In this document: positions 1-13,029 of the stretch, piece by piece
How the letters are laid out: the number at the start of each line of letters is the position of its first letter
Position numbering within the stretch: position 1 is the first letter of the stretch
Origin: Paragyromitra xinjiangensis
Lineage: Eukaryota > Ascomycota > Pezizomycetes > Pezizales > Discinaceae
Assembly (NCBI GenBank): GCA_038503065.1
Contig: JBCAMK010000003.1
Coordinates: forward strand, 3,578,347-3,642,346
DNA: 64,000 nt
Direction: 5' to 3'
Notes under the pieces: model-generated
Databases searched by the model: none
Seen by the model: the letters and a program-made list of their open reading frames with translations, nothing else
What the model was told of the DNA's origin: nothing
Position numbers and translations under genes: made by a program

Positions 1-182
1 ACCGCTGCAAGATAAAGGGCAGTCACGCCGTACCTCTTTTTACAAGTTACAAACTTGAGGAGACGTGGAGCCAAGAGGGCGGCTAGGCGATGATCTGTTT
101 GGAGGAGCGCATAGGTGGTTTTTGCATCGAAATCTTTGACGATTTCGAGGAGGAGTTCGTTTGGGAGGGTGAGAAGCGACAT
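1..182 (-). CDS. F-box/ankyrin protein, 5' end only
   Basis: The first 60 codons of a gene read leftward and cut by the window edge. The start reads MSLLTLPNELLLEIV, a fungal F-box beginning (LPNELL), followed by TYALLQTDHRLAALLAPRLL, the second F-box helix. It then enters the first ankyrin unit (GVTALYLAA). The same architecture is seen at 13801-14775 and 24169-25629, and the F-box wording is closest to the former. F-box proteins recruit targets to SCF ubiquitin ligases; the ankyrin repeats presumably bind the target. Two CCCTAACCC boxes lie 64-93 bp upstream of the ATG. The rest of the gene is outside the window, so its integrity is unknown. Confidence 0.85.
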   Translation of the reverse strand, partial: MSLLTLPNELLLEIVKDFDAKTTYALLQTDHRLAALLAPRLLKFVTCKKRYGVTALYLAA

Positions 183-1506
183 TATGTGAAGGGCGATGTC
201 AGCTGATGCTGGTGGTGTGGAACTCTGGCGGTTCATAATATATTACCCTAACCCTTGCACATGTCAACCCTAACCCAACGTTCGTTACCTATGTTTACTA
301 CAGTAAACAGCGTAGAGTAGGTACTATAACTAAAGCTAAAGTATGCTGCACCTAAGTGTTCCAGCAAAGGCCTTGAAACCAATTCCTCCAGAACCTCTAG
401 CCAGAAGCTAAACACCCAGAGACGCTACCTCCGAAGAAGCAAACCATTTCCAACACCTCCAGCCCAACCCACTTACAGAAGACCACCCACATCCTGCAAG
501 CCTTAAGTATAAAACCTCCTCCAAACAACCATCATAGCAAACCACCCCAACCGGAATAATTGAATCCGGAAAAACCTCCGCCCACCCGAACCGTAGCGAG
601 TGACGAAACATGATCCCCCATAAACCCCCGTCTCTCCGCCATCCCGTCGTCTCAATTCCACCACTAACTCCATCCCCCAAAACAAGATCCCAAACATGAC
701 CTCACTCCAATCCACCCCTACCCAGCCAAGCCCGCCAAGCACGATAACGACACACGCCAAATACGTAACGAAAACCTTCCCCCCAAGCCAAACACAGCTA
801 AGCTCTTCGGCCCGTCGCGTAACTAAGCTTCGGATCGACCACCTTGGAAGAAAAATTCTCAACCCCGCGAGATTCTCCGAGTCCGAGTTTTTCCGGTTCT
901 GGTCTAAGCGATGCGCTAGAAAAGGGTTTCCAGGTCTAGGAACATTTGTTGGGTGATAAGCTGTTCCTAGCGCTGTCACAGGAAATTGTCATAGAGGAAA
1001 AAAAAGCACTCACGTCAGCAGCTACCGAAAGAAAAGTGGGAAAAAAGAACCATAATCTCCGACACGTGAGATCCACCCCCTAGAATCACGAGTAAAAGAT
1101 ACTAGTTCGTGGCATAAATAGATTAATTTTTCTCCCTTTTATATGCTCAAGCATGGGTATGTATAGACATACGACATGGAAATAAAAAACTATAAACACC
1201 AAACCCCACCAAGAGTTTCCCGCGTCCCGTCCAGTCCCCCGTATAAAAAAGTCCCAAACGAAACGATACCAAACAACCGACCAACGACCTAGAAAAGAAA
1301 GAAAAAACCCCTCCCCAAACCACGCTGAGCAGCCAACAAAGCAAATGGTAATAAAAAGAAAATATAAGTGTAGCAGCATCCAAAAGTAAAGTCAAGAGAA
1401 TAGAATCAAAGGCGCCCGAGGCCAAATGTCCCAAAAAAAATAAATATAGATCCTTCACAAAACAATGCTAGAAACAAAACAGAAACAAAACCGGTGGAGG
1501 AAAGAA
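183..1506. other. Intergenic, no supported gene
   Basis: Contains the upstream region of the F-box/ankyrin gene (with CCCTAACCC boxes at about 246-254 and 267-275) and the 3' flank of the ammonium transporter. A forward ORF at 696-956 encodes 86 residues with no recognisable domain and a proline/serine-rich start; I do not treat it as a gene. The stretch 1020-1500 is A-rich, as expected for the transporter's 3' UTR on the minus strand. Confidence 0.5.
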
Positions 1507-3291
1507 CTACTGTTCCTTCGACTTCACACCTTCACTCGGCACAGGGCTGACCCGCTCCGGCCGACCCTCAATCGCCTCGCCCTGAGCGGCAAGCTCACTG
1601 TGTGCGGGAATCCCGTGGATGTCCCCCGCAGTCATGCGTGATCCAGCATCAAAGTGCTCCTTGGCGGGTGTCCAGGCGAGGTAGTCACGGCGGACCTCAA
1701 CGTAGTCGTATGCGAATTCACCGAGCTGGTCATCATCCATACCCAGGAGCTCAGCTTGCTCAGAGGCACGGAGCTGCAGACCGGGGATAGCGTTGACGGC
1801 AAGGGCAAGAATAAGAGTGACGATGAAAGAGTAGGCGGTGACAGCGACAACATAGGCGATCTGAATGTAGAGTTGCTTGTAGTTGTGGTTGATCCAACCG
1901 CCGTTGATGATACCGGTGCTGACACCGTCGAGACCAATGATGTAGTTGGCGCCGAAGAGACCATTAAAGATAAGACCGACCATACCAGCGACACCGTGCT
2001 CAGCGAACACGTCCATAGCGTCGTCAATGTGAATCATGTACTTGACTGTTGCGCACGTTAGCCTACGTCATAACCTAGGTAGGAGCTTGAAGAAGCTTAC
2101 TCTTAGTAGCATAATTGCAGACAATACCGGTGACGATACCAAGAACAACGCTTCCATGGGGAATGATGAATCCAGAAGCCGGAGTCGCAGCAACAAGCCC
2201 AGAAATAACACCAGAGCAAAGACCAACCATCGACCACTTCTTTGCAAGTCTGAAATCAAGCAAGATCCAGGTAACTCCCGAGAAAGCAGCAGTCAAGTTC
2301 GAGTTCCAGCACGCCATAACAGCCCTCAAGTTCGCGCCAAAAGCAGAACCACCATTGAATCCGAGCCATCCGAACCAGAGGAGAATCGTGCCGAGGGTGA
2401 TGAGCGAGACGTTGTGAGGACGGAAGTTGAGGAGCATCTTCTCTTGGCGTTTGCCAAGAACGAGAGAGTAAGCAAGAGCACCCATACCAGAAGCAATTTC
2501 GACGGGCCCGCCGCCTGTATCGTGTGTTAGTTGACGATGTTCTTGGTATTCGGTGATTCCCTGGTCAGAGGGTTTTCGTTAGGTAAGATTTACCTGCATA
2601 ATCCAAGACACCATATTTGAACGCCCATCCGTTGGGGTTCCACACCCAGCATGCAATAGGGCAGTAGACAACGGTTGCCCACAAGAACGAGAAAACCATC
2701 GCCGGCAATACTCTTCCTCGCTCAGCAATAGCACCCATTACGATGGCGACGGTGACGGCGGCAAATTGCATCTGTAATTATCCATCAGCCCACATTCCTG
2801 TTTGAGACCTCGGACGAAAAGAGGTCGTACCTGGTAAAACGAGTACAGCAGTTCGGGAATCAAAGGTGACCCAGGCGAAGGGACAGCCAACACATTCTGC
2901 AGACCAAAGTGCTTCAAATTTCCGATAAATCCGTTTGTGGCGCTCGATGAGAAGGCTAACGAATATCCCCAAAAGTACCACTGGAAGGTGACGACAAGAG
3001 AAGAACCGATACAAGCCCAGATCAGTGACAGAGCCGACTTGCGACGGGCCAGACCAGAGTAGAGAAAACCCAGGCCAGGCACCATGATCAAGACCATGGC
3101 AGAGGCGACAATGATGTAACTGGTATCACCCTCGGTATACCATTGGTTCACGTTTTCAGTGGCTATAGGTTAAAGTAGGTTAGATCGATTTCAGAGGGTG
3201 AAATTGAGTGAAGAGACCAACCAGAATCACCACCAGTCAAGGGGTTTGTGCCATTGAACACGGCTGGCGCGCCGACCCATGTGCGCGACAT
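1507..3291 (-). CDS. Ammonium transporter, Mep1/Mep3 (MeaA)-type
   Basis: Plasma-membrane ammonium transporter of the AMT/MEP/Rh family. Exons are 3222-3291, 2831-3162, 2594-2771, 2101-2514 and 1507-2045, joining in frame to 510 aa, normal for fungal family members. The extracellular N-terminus ends in a segment like ENVNQWYTEGD, then TM1 (GLGFLYSGL). Family signatures include WFGWLGFNGGSAF and IDDAMDVFAEHGVAGM. The second pore His (AEHG) is present, but the first twin-His position is Glu (GGPVEIASG), as in yeast Mep1/Mep3 and unlike Mep2. By family knowledge this suggests a lower-affinity, higher-capacity uptake route rather than a Mep2-like sensor; that is inference. The C-terminal tail after about residue 430 is cytosolic. 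All introns have GT-AG ends. Confidence 0.96.
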
Positions 3292-6200
3292 CGTGTGATG
3301 AAGTAATAGGTAGTTGTTGCTTCAGCTGTTGCAGTGGTGGTGGGGAGCGTGTTCGTGAGCAGAAAAAGTTGATGGCTGAAATCAAGCTAAGGGTTGATAT
3401 CCAGCAACGACAGAAGGACCGTGAACGGTGAACGATGAACAGACAGTGGTGAGTCCCGTGTCTGAGGGATTGTCTGTATTAATGGGGTATGGGAAGGAGA
3501 GATCTGGACCTGTGATGGAGGGGGAGGAGGGGAAGTTAAAAGGTGAATTCTGGAACTGCAGAGGCGAGAGCCGGAGGGAATCTCGGAGAGAAGAGGGAGG
3601 GATGGATTTGGATAAGATCATGGATGGGTGATGGATGGAAATTAAGGGAAGGAATATCTTCAGGCTACAAGTGGAGGTTTGGCTAGAGGATGTACATGAC
3701 GGATGGAGGATGGAGATTGGCTGTCCAGGTACCAGAGCAGAAGAGAACACTGCCTATCTGGGTAGTGCTGCCCTGCCTGCCACTGACTAACCCACAGCAC
3801 AACCAGATAACACCCCCGGCCAATTCGGGATCTAACTCACTAGCTCTATCGTGCATTCCGATTTGTCTTGAGCCTTACAACACTGATACCTCTCGTCACC
3901 TATTGGCACTCGCCTGTGGGGTGTGCAGCGACTATCATATCATATCGATGAGAGCCGCTGATGTTATTTCGCTCTGATACATATTCATGACATTCCACCA
4001 TCACTCACAGTTGGGAATCTGCTTTCAAATTCAGTGTTGTTTCCCCACGAACGGTGCAAAACACGAGCACAGCCGCGCCTTCGCCTGTCGTCTCGCTCTC
4101 ATCCACCACCCTTGCCAAGTACTCACACGGCGTCTACCTCCTCTATCACTCCCCTCCATATCATACGTTTCTTGCACTTCTCTACACTCCTCTATTCAGA
4201 TCACTCATCCTCTTCCTCTCCCTTGGCGTGGGATCTCTGTCGTACTGGTAGGATTCTTGTGCTACTCGCTCAGAGACGCCGAAATCAACACACGACACGA
4301 CACGCACATTGTCTAGCAACCAGGAACTCCCCCTTTCAGTTAACCTTTCCCGTCCTGTCCTCTGCTAGTCCTCTGCGTGGTATTCACCAGCCCATCTCAG
4401 ACTTATCCTCCGCCAACGCAAAACGTCCCTTACGCTGAAACCTCCCATCTCAAAATTAAAACCCTCCCATCACGGCCTAGCCTCTCGCCAAGTCCTCATG
4501 TCGTGTTTAACCCGCGGCTGTGGCTTGCTCCCTGATTGGCTATGGTCTGCGCAACGGGTTTCGCTAGAGGAACATCGGAGCGACGAGGAAGAGATAACGA
4601 ACGAGACCCTTTATTTGTGTTGTAGCTGACTCAACGAAATCTCATCTTTTATACACCATCTCCCGTTTTGGTGTTGGATTACCGTTTAAACATCCTTGTG
4701 CCCCCGTCCGCGGCCGTCCCGACGATTTGTGTCGCGCCCTACACTAAACTGTCCGTGACTGGGCGCGATTCGATCTCTTGTGTGCCCTGACTTCAGCCCA
4801 AAAACACGGTGGGGGTCGCCGGGAGGCGAACATCACGTTTTTATTTTACGCTTTTTTTTTCGTTGATGGCCGCAAGGGGGGGCTTATCTGCCAATTAAAA
4901 TAGAGCCTTTCGTACAGGGTCCACAGCGTTGGATCCACAGCATACTGTCATGATGTAGAGGTACAACGTTTCGTAGCTTTTGTCTCTTGAGTCTATTATC
5001 CGACATCGGTACGGAACCGATAGGCAGACGTAGGCAGTGCTTCTTTTTTCCCCAACCCGTGGGGAAGTGGGAATCTGGGGTTTTCTCTCCTTCTCCCGCG
5101 GAACCGTGTGCTGTTCGTCATCTGTCTATTACATCCTCGCGAATCGTGGAAGAAAATCTGGGAATTTTGTCGTGTGAGGAATCTTGATGGGCTTCCCTTT
5201 AACGATCTTGGGTAAAATGGTCTGCAATCAGGCACATAAGATGATCGGAGGTACTCGTTTCACTGCACTGTGGATACATACCGATGTTCTACAGACAGGG
5301 CACGATTCGGTGATAATGCCGCAGAGAGGATACAGAATTGCCGCTGGAGATTAATACCGAACCCTGCTTCAGCTTGATCTTTCACTGTGGACCTCGTATG
5401 GCTGGACCGCGGAAACCTCCACCGGTAGGGACGAACACGCGAGTTAACTGACAAACACAACTAAACGGCAAGCGGGAAAGTTCTCCTCTGCCGGCCTACC
5501 CCGATGTTTCGAAACGAATCATAACCTGGTTGCTTAGCTGTGGTAGTTATTGGGGCTCCTCCGATCCAGTTTTCCCCAGATTATGCTCAGGTCCCAGGCA
5601 TGCGCGCTTACTAACGAATGCAACTGCAAAGATAAGGTTGTAAAAAAGGAAAAGAGAGGTAAAATCGAAACGTAAACCCGCGAGGGGCAAGGTGCGAATT
5701 GAAACCCCGGGAATCCCTATATTCCGGGGAGTTTATTATATGTAGGGTGTGGATGCATCACAACCTTGCAAGAAAAAAACTTTTATTCGTAAATGTGTGA
5801 ACAAAAAGTTTCTGTGCAAAAAAACTTGTGGGTTGCACATATACTCATCTGTTGGTTTCAAGGTCCCTCTCTCCTCTCCGCATGGAGGAATTTCAAATCA
5901 AACATGAACCCCATACGTACCCCGTACTTTTTTTCTTTTTTTCTTCGGTTCATGGAATGATCCGGAAAAGCAACTGTGGGAGAAAATTTTCACGATCTCC
6001 TCCTGGATTCTTGATGCTGGTTGGTACCCTGGGGTAAAAAACAAATTTTCTTTCTGAACACCTGCATGATGTAGATCTTCTATTTCTGAGGCATGAGACA
6101 GGTCGAGTTCGTGGTTGCTATGGCAACAGGCTTGAGTGCCGGTGGTTCGCCAGGGCAGAAGAAGACGGTCTAGACTGGTGGCTGTTACATCTCTCGTGGC

Positions 6201-9200
6201 CTCCGTCTTCACCGTGGGTTCTGAAAAGAAATATCTCGAGTTTCTTCTGCTTCGACTCCGCTTCCCATCTGGACACTTTAGCTTTGTGCGCTGGACTGAC
6301 CCTGCATAGGTTGGGAATCAGGAACCGGATTGCACGCGGCAGCAACACGGGAATGTACATATCTGGTGTGGACACCCGTGTGGGCAGAATATTCGCTCAA
6401 CTATATAGGCAGTGCTTCCGCCGGAGATGCTGATGGTCCACGACAGACGCCCACGAGGGTTGAAGCGGGAAAATTTTCAACATTGAGCTGACTTCAGAAT
6501 TCGTCTGTTTTCCCCCGCCTTTCTTGCAGGTGTTCTGCACGTGATGGGGTTTCGGAGGTCCGTCTGGACTGTGGTGCGGAACGTGTTGGTATAGGGAATA
6601 TTAGGTGCAGGATAACGAGGCAGGATAACGAGGAGTGCGTCGGTCGGTGTATAATCGAGATGTTGGAAACCCCTGGTTGGACTTGCGCTGTGGAGCTAAC
6701 CGGAGACGGCTTCGAACCTATTCTCTGCTTGCATGGTGGTAGCGAAGCATTAGAGTTAGAGGTGTTATAAATTATGCTATCTACTGCACGACAGCCGAGA
6801 TGCTGTTGGAACGATGTTGGCTCTGCAATGGGTTTACGGCGTTGGAATCGTTGCAGATGGGAATCTCGATTAATGCTCGGCTTTACTGCTAATGTGGAGT
6901 TTGTGCTTTAGACTATCGTCGGTTTGCTTAAACGCTAGGCGGTACTGAGTCCGGATATACCTGCTAGTAGCAGTTCCCGGGTTAACCTTATCTGGATTTG
7001 GGTGGATTAATTGGTTGATATAGTTAGCATATTCAGATCTTCTGCATCTGTCCCGGGTGGGTGGAAGAGGGTTTTATGCTGGGTACTGGTTCTGCGAAGG
7101 TATCTAAATTCAATGATACTTCTTAAGATGTACACAATATATCATATGTCTAGGTACTTCTAGCATTTTATCACGCGGTTGCACGTGACTTGTCTACCTA
7201 GCTTACCGTGACCACGGGTTAGAGAGCATGTCAACATGTTGAGATATATTGCAGGCTGGGGTGTATCTTAAGAGTAACGTTTCGAATAGTTATGGGCCTT
7301 GGATGAGTAACCCTTACCATGGTCAAAGGTATCACGGCTTACCATATTCACAAAGTCTCTGTAGGTATGTCTACACCAGCATCGTCGTCGTCGATCGACG
7401 TTGCTTGCCCAATCACCTAACTGATTATTATCCGTCGGGATCATCCGGATCTCTACATCCCGACCAAGATTAGAGATTTACAGGGTGCACCCCTCATGGC
7501 TTCGTATTTTCTTTATCGGTGAATTTTCTAAGATCTTGCATATCTTGGGTCCACTAGGTTAAATCCTGCCGCGAGTACGGCGTCTGCGTGTGGTGTTGGT
7601 TGGGTAGATTCAAGGAAGGTTAAACGAACTGTGTGTAACACTCGATTGATAGTGACTTCTGAGCTCTACAGATATTACTGAGACTGAAAGTAAGTCAACC
7701 GTTGGCGAGAGATTAGAGCTATTTGTGATATCAAGTCAAGGAGCTTTTTGTAGAGTGTACGGCCGATACCCGCTATAAGTTTCGTCGGTTGGACTCGAGG
7801 GATACCGCCATGTACAACGCGAGATTGAGGCATTGGTAAGTTCCACAGACGACTTCTGGAATTGCGGAGTAGATAAGGAATCGTTTGGGTGTAGTCAAGG
7901 GGGGCGCGACGGCCCCAGATATCTGCGGGACGTATCTAGCTATCAAAATGAGATCTTTGAGATTTCGCTTCGCAACAACCAGCACCCAACCAACACAGGG
8001 CTTCGATAATATGGTACGATATTTAATTGGAGTCGGGTGATGCATCTTCCTTTGTAATCCAACGGATTTGCCTGGACGCGTAGGGTATCTTGGGCGACGG
8101 CCTAACAATTACTCAGACGTTTGAAATGTTACATTCCGTCAAGAGCCGGGAGGCTCTAATAGCCCAACTAAAACAAGGCTTGCGTGGGAGGACTTATGAT
8201 CCGTGCTGCCATGTGGGGGCCAGATGGAGAAGGAAGCACCTGGACATGCCCAACAATCCGATGAACACTCATTGTTGATAAACTGAGTAGCTAGCCCGGT
8301 CAGCAGTTTTCTGAGATAGGTTTTTGACTCCCTTCTGTATGCAAGTCACGGATAACAACGCCTGGTGCCGAGTCGAGTTCGTCCAATGGTTGGGAATAGT
8401 TGGGTTGCCTTGTGTGGGTGCGACGTTGCTTTGGGCGTTTTGCTAAGAATAGATTCACTCACTATCACTCGGAATATGGTCCAGACAGGAGGGTTGAAGT
8501 TCATGGGGATTCTCCTAAAAAGGCGAGCTGCAGGCAGGCGACTTTGAGTTGGTCTCTAATTGACTGAGGTCTTTTTACGGTTTGAATTCTCCGATACTGA
8601 TGGCTTGTCCTGAGTGGCGGGCTTCAGATGCTGAGGACGGGATCAGGTTTGAGGATAAATGCAGTGTTGTCGAGGCCGAGGGTTTTGGGCTGTTATTGGT
8701 GAAGTAGCCGTTCTCGCAGGTGGAGTTTTCAGTATCTAGCAACAGCGATCGTCATAGACCAGGACATCGAATACGAGATGGTGGCGATGGACTTTACACA
8801 AGTATGAGGGCTCTAGCTACTGTTTTAAACTAACTATCATAAGGATGTGAAGGAGGTTTGGGTGAATTTGGGTTTTAATGAGGCGATAGAGCATGCTATC
8901 GGCCAGTCATGATTGGGCTTCACAAGTCACGATCCCTTGACTGAGCAGGTGATGAATTACTGGTGACAGGCGGCGGATGGGTGAATACTGAAGTGGTAGT
9001 GGTGAATAGTGGACAGACGGGCAGGCAAACCTAAGATCCGTAGCTGGCTTCACTGTTTAAACTTCCCCGCTCCCAGTATTTTTAACCCTTTCGCAGGCAT
9101 CCGGGCAACCCAGTTATGAGCATGATCATCGTTCTCGAGGGTATGCTCGATCTCAAGTGTTTCTGCTGGATTATCCCCTAAAGGGATAGGCGTTCTGCAT

Positions 9201-11628
9201 CAAACTTCAGGTCGAGAGGTAGGCTATTTTCGCCCTTTAGAATGATTGCTCTGTTGCTGCGTGTGATTCGCCCTTATGGCTCAGATTGCGGTCCGGCTCC
9301 CTCATGCAAGCCTTTAATCGTAGCCTCCAGAAAATCTTTCACAATCTCTCTATTTTTAGATTCACCGGTATCCAATGTCATTCCTGTTTGGCGGAATTAC
9401 GGTAAACAGACCTTTTTTTTCTCAGTGGAGCCTTTGGGGATGGATGATTGACCGAACAAGCGCAACATTGCCATTATCCTTCAGTACGGAATTGCGTCGG
9501 GCTCTGGGAGCCGGGGAAAACTAAGATCCTCATAGTCTGTCACTCTCAAGTTGTTCTAAAGCTACCTTAAAGCCACATCTTTGTTGCTGTATGCTTTTTG
9601 TTGAGTTCTATGTGAACATGACTGTGGCAGTGTAGGTTTTCGGCCTCTGGTGCTCGTGTCTCGCTGTGGGGTATGGTTGGAGATAGCATTGAGAGGATTC
9701 CGTCAGCGTATCAAACTTGTAAAATGTTTAGATGTTCTTTGGGAATATATAGTTATCTATTGTGTATTAATGCTCTGTAGTGAATACAGGCTATAATTAG
9801 TAGCTCAGCGTTGACTTATCTAAAGCCCGTGAGCTGGGTAGGCTGTGGCTTAGAGGCTGGGATATGAGTTCATCGAGCAATATTATGTTGAGGCTTTCTA
9901 TCAGAGGATCTTCGCTGGTGAACTCTAGGGAATACCACAATATTTATACTGTTGGCAAGTGTCTAGACTAGGACCCAGAGCGGGTAGCTATAAGTCAGAT
10001 AGAGGCCAAAGTGACTGTAATTTATTGTGTGACACTTCTACTGTAGAAGGTGGTCAAGGCTGGTCAACCAATAGGTGATATGGGTTGATTGGAGTAATGT
10101 GGGGCTAGAGTCGAGGACATGTAATGAGGGAGGTAGATAGGTTTTTTTTAGAGTGCCGGGCCCCAGGTTCCATTGTCATATTTATTACCTATCGTTATTT
10201 CCTAGAGCTCGGATCAAAAATATCGAGTGACTGTATATGACTAAAATGACTATTACCCCAGTTGTCTCTTGCTTACACCTCTTGGATCAAATACTGGCTT
10301 TCAGTCTCTGGATATCGTCTCGTTCCAGCAGGCTCTATAGATTTGCTCCCTTTAGATGACTGCGTCTTTGTGTATAGAATTCAAAATAAATAGAAGCATT
10401 CTTTGGCCGTAGAATTGTTTACTACAGCGTATTTCTCTATCATTAGTTGTTCTATGATATACCGTATAAACTGGGGGCAACACCGGAATCTTGCTGGGGC
10501 AGGTGTCGTAAGGACTAAACGCCGTGCTTCGAAATGGGGAGGGCTTGGATGCGTCAGCCAAAGACTAGGGCCTGCTAAGGTTTCTTATTAGATAGCATTT
10601 AGTTTCCTGTTGAACCCAGATGAGCATTCCAACCGGGCTTATTTTCTGGGGCTTGGGCCATGCTAGCTTTTCGTCAGTAGGGGTACGTAGTGTGTTGGGT
10701 TATAGGGGATTGAAGGCGCTCATTGTATGCTGGGGGTGGGTAATGATTGATGCGTATGCCTTGGCAGTGATTTTAACCCTAACCCACAGAGTTAATCCCA
10801 GGGTCAAATACTTGAAGGGAAAACGTTCAGGATACCATGTTTCTAGTGGGCTTGTATGTCGGATACCCGCGCTCTGATCATGCCCACTAAAAACATAGGA
10901 AATACACCCTTTTAGCTAGACAGGGTAACCTTCAAATTCTGAGTTATAACTCTCCACAGAAAATCCGGGAACATTTAGATTTTTTTAATACTTTAACTAA
11001 CATAGCGTACTATATTGAGAGATCTTTGACATGGAGCTTATTGTAGTGGTCGATAGTGGTATTGTGGTGGGTGGGTGGGTATGGTCGGAGCGCAGTTGTG
11101 GATCTGGCATACAAATCTATTAGAAACATGATATCCTGAACGTTTTCCTATATTTGAAAGGGTACGTCATTTGATAGCCTTTTGGCTGAACCTTTGAGAG
11201 AGAGAGGAGAGTGTATTTTTTGCTTCAGAGATTGATATTAGTTTGTAAACCTGTGGTGAATACTAGAAAGTGAACAGATTATTGGTGCTTGTGATTCAGA
11301 AAATGAATTATTTACCGGTGCTAAGAACATTTACTTCCGCTAGTGGTCTAGGGGGAGCACCAAAAGGAAGGTCTGCGCCCACAAGGCGAAGATTCAACAA
11401 CCTTGTGACTACTAGTACAAGAAACAAAAGCAAAAAAGCAAAAACATTGAGGTGCACTCATCCCGTCGCTGCTTTATGAATCGTTACAATAATAAACAAT
11501 ACAGATAAGGAAATAAATTTTGAGTCAAGTATAACTATACAAAATCGAAAAAAAACCCAGCACTTTATCACAGGAATGCGTCAAGGAAAGTAAGTATATA
11601 CAAGACCGCCAGACACCTACAGAAAAAA
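3292..11628. other. Gene-poor 8.3 kb region upstream of the transporter
   Basis: No ORF here has domain-like composition, and no exon chain with good splice sites can be assembled. The first kilobase is pyrimidine-rich on the plus strand (about 4060-4400), compatible with a long leader/promoter of the ammonium transporter, which is read leftward. A tandem pair of CAGGATAACGAG lies near 6608-6632. CCCTAACCC occurs near 10776-10784. The remainder has mixed composition with no obvious terminal repeats. It could hold long untranslated leaders, non-coding transcripts or eroded transposons; the sequence alone does not decide. Confidence 0.5.
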
Positions 11629-12624
11629 TCAAGAAAACTCCTGCTGATAATACCAATAACCATTTGGACCTTGGGGCTTCTCATAGAAAAACGCCGGATC
11701 ATTCCCATTCTGTGGGTAGCCCGGGGTTGGTACGAATATCACCCTGGTAGCTGCTATCTGTCCTTCCGCCCTCCTAACCCTCTCCTGCTGCACCAGATCG
11801 CCCTTCCACAATGCCTCTGGGTCTGCAAGTGCTGGCCAAGAACTTCTCGGCACTTCCATCCTAGCGAAATACTGCTCCGTAACCGGATCGACGAGTGGTG
11901 GAATCGAAAGGAGGAGTCTGTTTAGTCTTGCGCAGAAGTCGCCCGGATCGCAAAGCGCGTCCCCAAGCACCATAGCGAGGAAGCCTTTTCGTGAGAGAAG
12001 TGGCATGCCTTGGGTAACCGGTTGGATAAATTCTTCATCGTATTGTCGCTCTTCTACTGGCCGTAGAGACCCCCTACTCGCGAGGGTATGGTCCCACCCG
12101 TACTGTCGGTAGACGAATGCGACTTCCTCATCGCTCCATGAGGTGCCTTTTCCGTTGCGTTGGCTTTCAACGTGGAAAGATCGAAATGCGTTTTCTTCGG
12201 AGGTGTAGCCCAACAGATCCAGCACGACGCTGCACTTTTCTGGCTCTAGCCATGAGGTTTGTCGTGGCTCGAAGGCGAAATCGATATATGTGTATATCGC
12301 GTTCGCAAGGCGGACAAATAGTTCAGAAGCGCCTTTTTGTTGAGTGACCATACAGCCCCAATATGGGTCTGGCTGTGAAGCGTATGAGATCGTTGCGTTT
12401 TGGGGATGGAAAGGAGAAACGGGGTATGCAGGATCTGGTGGGATAGTCTCTTGTCGATGCCAGGCCTGGTGCACATTCATTGAAGAGATTCGTCCGCTCA
12501 TGTGGCAGTTCCAGCAGGCATCATAGTTTTCGCATTCGAGGCAGTGTATACGAGTGTCTCGACTGGGGCAGAGTTCGACTAAACAAACATCACAGGTATA
12601 AACGTTTTGTTGAAGTCCTTCCAT
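11629..12624 (-). CDS. ZZ-type zinc-finger protein with DUF7514 domain
   Basis: Single-exon gene, 331 aa. Residues 9-56 form a ZZ zinc finger: Cys pairs at 11/14, 28/31 and 37/40 and His52/His56 give the cross-brace ligand pattern. ZZ fingers usually mediate protein contacts. From about residue 85 the protein matches the fungal DUF7514 layout: a start at YWGCM, a helix with LANAIYTYI, a segment LEPEKCSVVLDLLG, an acidic EEVAFVYRQYG helix, a G-FLAMV region and a C-terminal PRSSWPALADPEA. The combination of ZZ and DUF7514 occurs in ascomycetes; function unknown. No signal peptide or membrane helix is visible, so it is probably cytosolic or nuclear. The 3' end faces the 8.3 kb gene-poor region. 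Confidence 0.85.
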   Translation of the reverse strand: MEGLQQNVYTCDVCLVELCPSRDTRIHCLECENYDACWNCHMSGRISSMNVHQAWHRQETIPPDPAYPVSPFHPQNATISYASQPDPYWGCMVTQQKGASELFVRLANAIYTYIDFAFEPRQTSWLEPEKCSVVLDLLGYTSEENAFRSFHVESQRNGKGTSWSDEEVAFVYRQYGWDHTLASRGSLRPVEERQYDEEFIQPVTQGMPLLSRKGFLAMVLGDALCDPGDFCARLNRLLLSIPPLVDPVTEQYFARMEVPRSSWPALADPEALWKGDLVQQERVRRAEGQIAATRVIFVPTPGYPQNGNDPAFFYEKPQGPNGYWYYQQEFS

Positions 12625-13029
12625 TTTCTGTTCTTTCGATTACTCTCGTAGGATCATAGGAGTTTTCGATGGCAAGGCAGAAGATACGCGGGACCAGCAT
12701 TTCTTATACTGACTACGATACCGAGATATCAGGTGCAAATGGAGGCTGTGGCGGGAGAATCGATCGAGGCGTGTGATGCGACTCCGCCGGCTGGGCTAGG
12801 TAGACAGATCCAACGTGCGTCTGTGGCACAACGGTAAGGGAGGACAGCCAACGGATAGTCTCCACATATCTCCGTGATGGCTATGCTGAGAAGAAACGGG
12901 GGGCTTTCTTCTCGCGAGAGTTCAACAGCAGCTGAATACGCGTATGCAAACCTCGGGCCGATGCCGAGGATGCCCATGATTCCTTGGAGAGTATGGAGAA
13001 CACAGGGGTATAAGCCACAATTGTTATGC

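Noticed and set aside
696..956. Forward 86-codon ORF
   Set aside because: Low-complexity start, no domain, no splice or promoter context; probably chance.
3292..5000. GATA motifs (GATAA/TTATC near 3806, 4403, 4593, 4884) upstream of the ammonium transporter as AreA/NIT2 sites
   Set aside because: Four sites on either strand in 1.6 kb is about the chance expectation, and none forms a tight pair.
12729..12977. Minus-strand ORF as a further exon of the small gene at 13030-13463
   Set aside because: The upstream exon ends naturally with MFRYI and TAA, and the splice that would reach this ORF is out of phase.
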